Source: Cardinalis cardinalis (lineage: Eukaryota; Chordata; Aves; Passeriformes; Cardinalidae). From it: DNA of 64,000 nucleotides. Below are positions 13,101 through 22,100 of the stretch, piece by piece; position 1 is the first letter of the stretch, and each line of letters begins with the position of its first letter. The notes below the pieces were generated by a model. The model was not told the DNA's origin. It saw only the letters and a list, made by a program, of their open reading frames with translations, and did not search any database. Made by a program: the position numbers and the translations under genes. The stretch spans positions 2,252,480-2,316,479 of the forward strand of contig JACDOX010000106.1 of assembly GCA_014549065.1 (NCBI GenBank). Direction: 5' to 3'.

Positions 13101-16100
13101 AAATGTGCACTCAAACTAAGATCCAAGCCTGATAGCACTACTTGTTTTTCTTACAGTTAATCCCTCTCACTGATGTCCCTGTTCCTCCTTTTAGTTACAT
13201 ACAGGGCAAGCAGGCATGCAAGAGAACTGTCCTTTCCTTCCCGCTTTTTACAATAACCTCTTCACACAAGCCTTATGTGAAATAAGTTTGGCTTTCTCGC
13301 TTATCTCTGAACAAGCCTGCATCAATTTGCATAAGGGCACTGTAAGATGTAATTAGATATCCACACAGTCAAGTAGTAACTCCACAAACCAAACAGAAAC
13401 CCAGAGCTACACCCTGTGCACTGAGGGTCCCTGCAGGGGCACCCAGGCTGCTCAAGCCACACATTCACAGCACATTCCAGGTGGATCCACCCTCCCCTAA
13501 ACCTGCAGTGCTGTACCTGCTCTGGAGTCAACAACAACGTTGGGCCTGTGGGAAGAGGCAGGAAGGAACGTTTGGCAGGACTGGCAGAGGATGGGGATGA
13601 CTTTGCACAAGGCCGGGGTGAAATCTGTGAAAACACAAAAAAAAACAGAGCTTGGGTTCAACAAAACTGCAGCAGGCATCCTGCTGAGAGAGGAACATCT
13701 CTCAGACTACACAACTGGCCAGGAGCTTCCTCATCATCAGTGCTTCCAGGGAATTTGTTGAGCAAGTCCTATTTAAAAAAATAAATCTAATGGCTATTTG
13801 GTAATGAGATGAGGCTTGGAAATAAAATATTTTTAGAAAGGGTTTGCAAATATGTTCCATCACAGGATGAAGGGGGAATGGCTTAAGAACAGGCTAGCAA
13901 GGAATAATTTAGCCATCTAAGAGCAAAGAGTCCTTCCCAGAGTGCCACTGCAATTTTGCAATGAAGGACAATTTGGAATGTGATCACACTTGGAAGCAGT
14001 AAAAAGGCTGGAGGGCTGAGTCTGGGTCTCTGCAGAAGGTAAAATACAAAAGTCTCCTGGACTGAAAAGCAGAAACAGCCTGAGAGAGCTTCACCTGCAT
14101 TGCATCTGAACTGACTAATAAAAAAAGTCAAATGTAAACTCCAGCCTGCACTGTACACTACAAACCCTTCACCTCCTGGAGATTAAGGTAAAACCTGTGT
14201 TCAGGTCTGCTAAGACAAANAGAAGGTTTGCCACTGATTTTTACTGGCAAGTACATGAGGTATACAAAGTAATCTCTAATGCACTAGGTGAGGGAAAAAT
14301 TAGTATCTACTGAGAGCATTCTTCACACAGCTTGTTCAAACAACCTTTACATACATAAGCTTTTGTGTACTCCACTATTCAACCAGAAGATCAAACTCAG
14401 GACAAATCTGAATTATTCCTGTCTGCACTGATTATAGACATCAAATTCTGTAATTGCAAGATTCCACACAGTGATGGATGGCTTTCACGCTGCCCAAAGC
14501 TCTTCTGAAAATTCTTCTTAAAAAAAAAGAAATCTAGAAAGAATGGCATTAAACCATGTACTGCATTTCCAGCTGCTGCACAATGTTCAAACCATACTTA
14601 TATTTAATGGCCTAAATGCCACACAATACTACCTATGACAGAGGCTTAAATAACACTTACTGTGCAAAGCTGGAGAGATACCAGACAATAATATTTTCTT
14701 ATAGATTTCTACATCTCTCCATTTAATCTTAAAGATAGATGATGCTCATATTCTCAACAGTATGTGTTTTTGTGAAAACCTTACTCATTTTTGTTGAGGC
14801 TTTCAGAAGCTGACAAGTTTGGAGCACTGAGCACTCATTTGTTTTGAAGTAAACAGCATGCACAGATCTTTTAAAGTCTCAAGACAGAGATGCTTCATTT
14901 CTGAGAACATATCCATGAATCTCTACTTGAAAATGAAATAAACTACTATATAGTTCAGGTTTCTTCATTTTTATCTTAGCTGTTATAACTGAAACTGATT
15001 CCTGCACATGTGCTTAGTTAATTTGGTCATATTCTGCCCTGAAGCATTTAAATAAAAAAACCCAGATCAAACATGCCTTCTATGTCCCATAAAATTAACA
15101 CATCTCATTTCTGAAACGTCCTTGTGTATCCTCACCTTAGATCCACCACTGCTAGAGTCAGAGGATGGAAATTCCACTCCTTTCTTCAGCAATTCCAGGT
15201 AAACTTCTTTTACTTCACTCACATCCACCATCCCAACCTCGTGAAAACCTCGTGCCCAAACCTGGTTTTGAAATATCAGGGACAGTAACAGTCACAAAAA
15301 TCGCCAGTCAGTGGGTCAGAAAAATGCTTTTAAAATGTATGGTCCTAAAGACAGGTCATTCCCTTCTTCCACTTTGGATAACTCCATTCAGTGCAACAGG
15401 AACCACAACAGCTCCAGAGTTAAGGTATGCTTTCAAAAGAGGTTTGCAAGATTTAAACAGGTTGCACAACTAAACGTTTGCCACACGGCAGAGACACTGT
15501 GAACACTCACAGTTTACTCCAGACTCACCATGATAAAGGTCAGGATTTTCTCCTGCATATCAATGGGCAGGTTGTATCTTGGGTTCAGCAGTTTCACCAG
15601 CTTGTCTTTGCAGAAATCCTTCTTCACAACTAAAGACTGGAATCTTGGGCCACAGTTCTCCATACACATCTCAAGCAGCTGCACACACAAAACCCCTTTG
15701 ATTACACAAAGAATAGGGGAGAAAAAACCCACAACTTGACAGCTTTTTTATTTTGTTTGTTTAATTTGTTTCAAGTAGTTATAGGGAAGAGTAGGAATGG
15801 ATATGAACAGATAACTGCTCACTAGAATGCCTGATGAGGTCACTTCAGGGAAACAGCAGCTCCCTGTGTGCTCTGTTATACCTGCACAGCCCGAAGGAGC
15901 TGTGCCAGCCACAGTGACACTATTCTTAACAGAGAAGCATGATTGTGGTAGTGTTCAGGAGGGTTTCGAGGATGAGAGAGAGACGAGAGCCTTGACTCCA
16001 TCAGAAGGCTCGATTTATTATCTTATATATATACATATTACATTATATAAGAAAGAGAAAGGAAAGGGAGAGAAATTTCTCCAAGAGGCTGCTAAGCTAA

Positions 16101-19100
16101 GAATAGAATAGAGAAGAAGACAAAACAACAGAGCTCTGTCTCAGAGAGCTCAGTCCTTCATTGGCCATCAACTATCAACACCCAGGATGGGCCAATCACA
16201 GATGCACCTGTTTGCATTCCACAGCAGCAGATAATNANNGTTTACATTTGTCGCTGAAACTGCAGCTCTCAGAAATCCTAAGAAAGGATTTCTCATGAAA
16301 GATGTCTGCGACACATGATCACACTTGTTTCTATGTCACATCACTTACTGAACACATGGTACCTTAACAGCAGGAAATCTGCCCATATCGTAAAAAAATT
16401 ACTTGCACAGGTTCAGCAATAGAATTAATTCACTGCCTAGCACATAGGTACCCTGGTCTGACAGATTCTGAAGAGCTCTGCAAGAGAAGAAAATCAGATT
16501 ACTAAATGCCTGTCCCCTAATCTGCCCTGTAAGTGAGAGACTAATGATAAAATAGGAAAGAACAAATTCACCAACTTGGAGCACAATTTCTCCATGTGTT
16601 TCAAAGGTCACATTAATTTGAAACAGATGAGCTGAAATGTTCCAATTCTCAGATTCATCTTCATGAGGGAAGTCTACTTCCAAAAATATGCTTCAAATGC
16701 TTAGAGCAGGATCCCTGCAAGCACTGTGCCTGACCTATCAAACACAGCAGGATGTGGTAATGACATAATACTTCTCCCTTGTACATCTGGAGGCGGTTGA
16801 TTACAATTCTCATTTTGCAGAAGAGATGTCAAAAACTGCCGTTACATCCCAGTCACCTGGGACTTGGCAGGAAATTGGGATCAATCAGATCAGGTGCAGA
16901 AACAGGAATAGAACTCATCTTGCCTGGCCCAAATCTAAAGATGGATGATGACCCACACAGGGATTGTCTCTCTTGCGCTTCTTTCTCTTCAATTGAAGCT
17001 TCATTTTCCCTCCCAACGTAAGAGGGAAGATAGGTGAAAGCAAAGGGCTGACATTAACAAAAGGCCGCAAAATTTCATGNGTTTTGAGACAAAATTTCCC
17101 CTGAATCATGTCACAGACAGAATGTATTCTCAAAAGGATACATGTATTTAAAGGGATGATATGGTGATCTTGATAAAAGTAGGTTAAGTATACTTTCCTA
17201 TTCAGAGTAGACTACATTTGACTAAGTGAAATCATTTTATTAACTCATTTTTTAGCCTCAAGAGTCAGGGATATTTCTCTCACTGTGATCAGGAACTTAC
17301 AGGACAACAGGTTGAAGACCAGAAGAAAATANATTGCCAAAATGAAAACAGGGTAGAACAAAGAGACACTAACAGACTGCTGTGCAAAAAGCTAACTTAA
17401 AGATAATTACAAAAAAATCTTGGCTCAAAACATTACTTTTCACAGAGAGTACATGAAACATATGCTAATAAGCCAAGTCATTTGCCTGTGCAGTACTTCA
17501 AAGATGCTTTGTGTNAAATATTTTCAACTCAGTGCATGGGAAACTTGTTATATTACTCCCTATTATTAATTCCCTACTTAGGGGACTGAGTATTNATCCA
17601 CTGAATGAAAGTACTGAACTAATGGTCTGGATCCTCCACTCAATTATGCCAGCCCAGCCCACTCACTCAGGGAAAAACTAAGCTGGTATAAGAAAAAGAA
17701 GAATTTGACTCAATTATTTTTAACCAGACTATTCANGAACAAGCCACTTTCATGCTAATAACACCTTTCATTAGAATTTCAATATGGGTATTTACGGTGC
17801 AAATAGGACTCCGGTGCAAAGAGGATTTCACTTCCACTGGAAGGAACAGATCCAACCAAGGTGGCCAAGCCAACCACTGCTCCACACAGCTCAATAGAAA
17901 CTCAACAGAAACACGTTTTAATAACAAAACTGGCAAATTAACTTCAATCAAACCATTAAACTTCCTGTCAATGGCAAACAGGATGTGAGAAGTGCTGGAA
18001 TTGACAGAGCTGCTATGTTCCAGGATAACTGATCCCAGAGATCTGCACTCAGCAAAAGATGCAAACTGTGTAATCCAAGGCTTCTGGTTTACAGGACTGA
18101 ACCACAGAACTAAAATGATAAAAGGCATCTACAAAGAGGTGAAGCTAAACTGTGAAGCAGGAACAAAAAATGGGAGAAGCTGGTGAGTATAGCAGAAAGT
18201 CAGCTATGTTTCTTATCAACAGAGACCTCACTCAGATTTCAGGACTCACTGCACATCTAAAGCAGCCAGGTTTGGTCCATAAAGCTGAGCAATGGGTGCA
18301 GCTTGTGAGGGACACTTGTCAGACCCAAGGTGGCTGCAAGAATACCCAGATGTACAGCTTGCTTCTTCACATTTCTGACTCAAGGGGAACGAGCCATTAA
18401 TCCATCTCCAGGATTACACTCCACTGAACACATCCTGAACACATCCTGATGCCTGCCCAGTTGAGATTTGGAACTGCAATATGCTCTTTCCAAGGCCAGC
18501 ATTTAAACCAAACCAGTATGAGCAGCTCTTTCAGCTGCCACTCACCAATTACAGTGCAGAGGCTGGGTACACTTGATCAAGGTTCAGCATTTCAAAAACA
18601 CTGAATTTTCAGAAGTCTTGAGTTTTTCAGAATTCACATTTCAAACACTGAGATTTGGATTTCTTTTGCTCTCACTTGATGTCCTCTTCTTTTCTTCTTT
18701 GTCAGCATATACCATAAAGTATAACACAATAGAGTAGTACTCTTTTAATTGAGGAGCTGGAGGACTTCCCTATGCTTTTGTTTTTTTAGATCCTCTGCTT
18801 TGCAGAATGTTGATTTAACAAACTAAAACCTGAAGGCCACAAGTGCCATGTCAATTTTTTTCCGCATCAAAAAAATTACACACGATTAAAAAGATAAGTG
18901 GAAATATTCTTAGGAGAAAATACCTGTCAGAATTTAATTCTAGGCAATTATAGAATGGTTTATGTTGGAAGGGACCTTCAAGGTCAACTAGTTCCAATTC
19001 CCCTGCCATTGACTAGATCAGGTTGCTGAGAGCCCCATCCAACCTGGACTTGAGCATTTCCAGGGATGGGGCAGCATCCACAATTTCTATGGGAAAATGA

Positions 19101-22100
19101 CTTCCTTTAAAATATTTTCCAACAACATAATACAAAGGTGAAACAGTAATTTAATCTTAAATTTCTGCCTACTGCTTTGAATGCAGGAGTGAGACGGTTA
19201 CATTCAATAAACAATTTCCACATGTGCTGCTCAGCTCCTGAGACCTTACAGGGATCAGAATTGGGGGCTGCAGCAAATGCTTTACAAAACCAAGGGAGCT
19301 CTGTGCAGGTGACTGAACAGCTGTCTACTCATTACATGAACAGAATTTATGTACCTCAAGTCTACCAACAATAAAAGTCAAGTAACACACACACAGTCTG
19401 TTGGATTCCTGCCTGAAAGTTCTAATCCTCTTCACTCTGATTGCACAACCTCCAGTGCCAGCCCTGATCTCTTGGTGTTATCAAAGACTGGGCATGAGGC
19501 AACTCCACGGCCTGACATAAACACCTCGATCCACGTGACTTCACAGAACTTCAGCAGCTCAGAGCACTTGAAGCCAAGCCATAGCCAGCACATTAGCCAG
19601 CTGGCACTCAGCCTTCTTCCTCCAAGTAAATAAAGCATCATCCAAGAGTGAGGAGGAGGAACACACTGTTGAGATTTAACACATCCCAGCAACAAAATGA
19701 GGGCTAACATGCGCAGTCGAGCCGCTTCCATGGAGATTTCCACACTCCACTCAGTGTGCATCCTCTGGGAATGAGCTCCTTAAGCAGCTTCATTAGAAAT
19801 ATTAAATTCAAGGGTATCGAGGTTGAAGAGATAGAAGCGGATCAAAGTGCACTTCTAAGAAATGTGATTTGTAGACACTTCTTAATTTTATCTAATGTAG
19901 GTAGGAGAGACAATCTAATGTAGAGTCTCAAAAGCTAGAGGACCACACTTATTGTAAGAAATACAGGCACTAACACTTCACCCAAAAAGAACCCTTATTT
20001 TTTGCAAAACTCTGGGAGAAAAACAATTTTTAAGATATGAGAGTTGCACAGGGAGGGAACAGCTTGTGTTTCAGTGATTGAAAATTATTTCTTTTTTTCC
20101 ATTTGCAATTAATTGCTGTTGTCATCTTAGCATTTCAAAATGGAAAACAGGAACAATTTCATTAAGGCAATTAAGAAGATAAAACCAGAAGATATAGCAC
20201 ATAGGAAGAGTGATGTGGGAAATGTAAAAGCCACACAAGGCTAGCAATGAGGTCATCAAAGGAAAAGATTTTACACATGCTAAAATTATGTAAGTACTGG
20301 TAAAAAACCATCAGTACTGGTAAAAAAAAAAAGAAAAAGGAAAATAGCCAGAGGCAGAGGGAGAGACAAAGTATAAAAGATCTTAGGCAAGAACTAAAAC
20401 TAGAAAGAGAGAGAGTTAGAAGAAAGGCTGGAACTTATTTAAATTTTAAAAAATAAGGAAAAAATATTAAAGAACTCTGCAAACAGAAAACAGCAGCTTG
20501 GTCAAGAGAATGTGACTGCCTGGCAGGCAAGTTACAGGTGTGCATGGGAGAGGGTGAGGACAGAGAAAGGGGCTGGAACAGAACAGGAATTGCACTCCCA
20601 GCTGAACTTGCCGCATGCTCTGTCTGCAATACAATGAGCTCTCAGGTCAGTGTGATAAGGTTGTTCCTTGGATAGACCTGGATCAAGATTCTTCTCCCAC
20701 TTTTACATACTCAAAAGCTAAGCTATAGNGTCACCTTGGCTATATCTGCACTGTAAATACTCAAGGAACAGCTCTCAAACCTAAACCCTGGGTTATCAGC
20801 ACAGACTGTGTCAGATAGTCACAACAGGACCTTGCCGCACAAGGGCTGCAGGAGACAGACCTGATACAGGGATGGCAGGTACAGTGGAAGGCAGTGCTCT
20901 CATTATGCAAACACACAGAGCACACAAAAATGTGACTCATGAGACAGTGGAGGAGGAAGCCAGGGAAGAAGTGCGGAAACAGAGTGAGCTAGAGGTCTAT
21001 ATTGACATGTTTAACAATTATCTGCATCTCTAACTTGTCAGGAGACACTTGGGCAATTGCTAAGCGACCTACAATTTGGCCCTATCCATCACCCATCTTC
21101 TTTAATCACTTCTCAGCACATCTTGATATAGACTATGATTTTTGCACAACAAATACCAAACCTATGAGTAATAGTACTCAAAGTGATGCAGATAGGCCTC
21201 CAAAACCTCAAAAAAGGAAATGGTGAAGAAAATACTTTTAGCCAATTAACAAAAAACTAAAATCCTCAAGAACCTAAAATACAAAAGATATGACTCTTGT
21301 CACAGTAGCACTACTGGTAGTCAAGAGTAATTCAAGTCAGAAGCTAAGGACTTAGGACAGTATTAGAACTTCCTGCATTAACATACTCCAGTAAATCTTG
21401 AATTGACTGAAATCACAACTGCTCCCCAAACCCTGGGGCGGTTCAGGAACACTGCCAGATTCTAGAGGCCACATGTCAAGCGAGGATATTCCCAGACACT
21501 CCAACCTTTAGCCATAATGTCAGAATTTCACACAGCTCACTCTGTCTCTTGCTCCCTTACTTAACTCACCATGGTTACCTTTTCCTTCAAGTTTATCATT
21601 TATATGTGATAACATTTGCTTTTACCAAGCACGTATCACACATTCCACCAGTGCTGCACACTGTGCTTAGTCTGACTAAGATCAGCACCACAAGGTGAGT
21701 AATGGTATGGTCAAATGTAGCTTTTATGTAATATCCTAACCTCTATGTCTTTCACAAACAGGTGGGGCTCTCACAGGACAGTCACTGCAGCACATAAGAA
21801 CTATCCTACTTTTACACAGAACAAGTTAGCTCCCTACCCACCTCGCCACCAGAATTTGCATCATCCAGGAGTCCATGGAATGCCAACAAACGATCTGATC
21901 TGCACTGTGGCAGTGCTGTACACACAAACAACAAAGACTGAAAACATCCTGGAGAGTTGTGTCAGGGATAATTTGCATGCCACCTTATCGTTTAGACTGT
22001 TTGCCTTCTTAGTGTCTAATTAATATAAATATAGCTGTACTTACAGACAAGGTAAGCCTGATCTCCTTGTGGTTACAGTTTTTTGAAAGCTTCTTCTTCA

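Larger units (their letters stand above)
9992..15528 (-). other. TOM1L1: TOM1L1 introns 4-7
   Basis: The introns are 9992-12810, 12928-13516, 13625-15135 and 15262-15528. I recognise no interspersed repeat or RNA gene. A short stretch near 11950-12165 vaguely resembles C2H2 zinc-finger coding sequence but does not keep the finger spacing. Confidence 0.6.
15679..22044 (-). other. TOM1L1: TOM1L1 intron 3, remaining sequence
   Basis: Apart from the solo LTR, the MIR-like and the CR1 pieces, this 6.4-kb intron holds AT-rich sequence. A purine-rich tract lies at about 20315-20425, next to a short tandem CAGTACTGGTAAAAA (near 20291-20327). No exon fits between exons 3 and 4. Confidence 0.6.
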
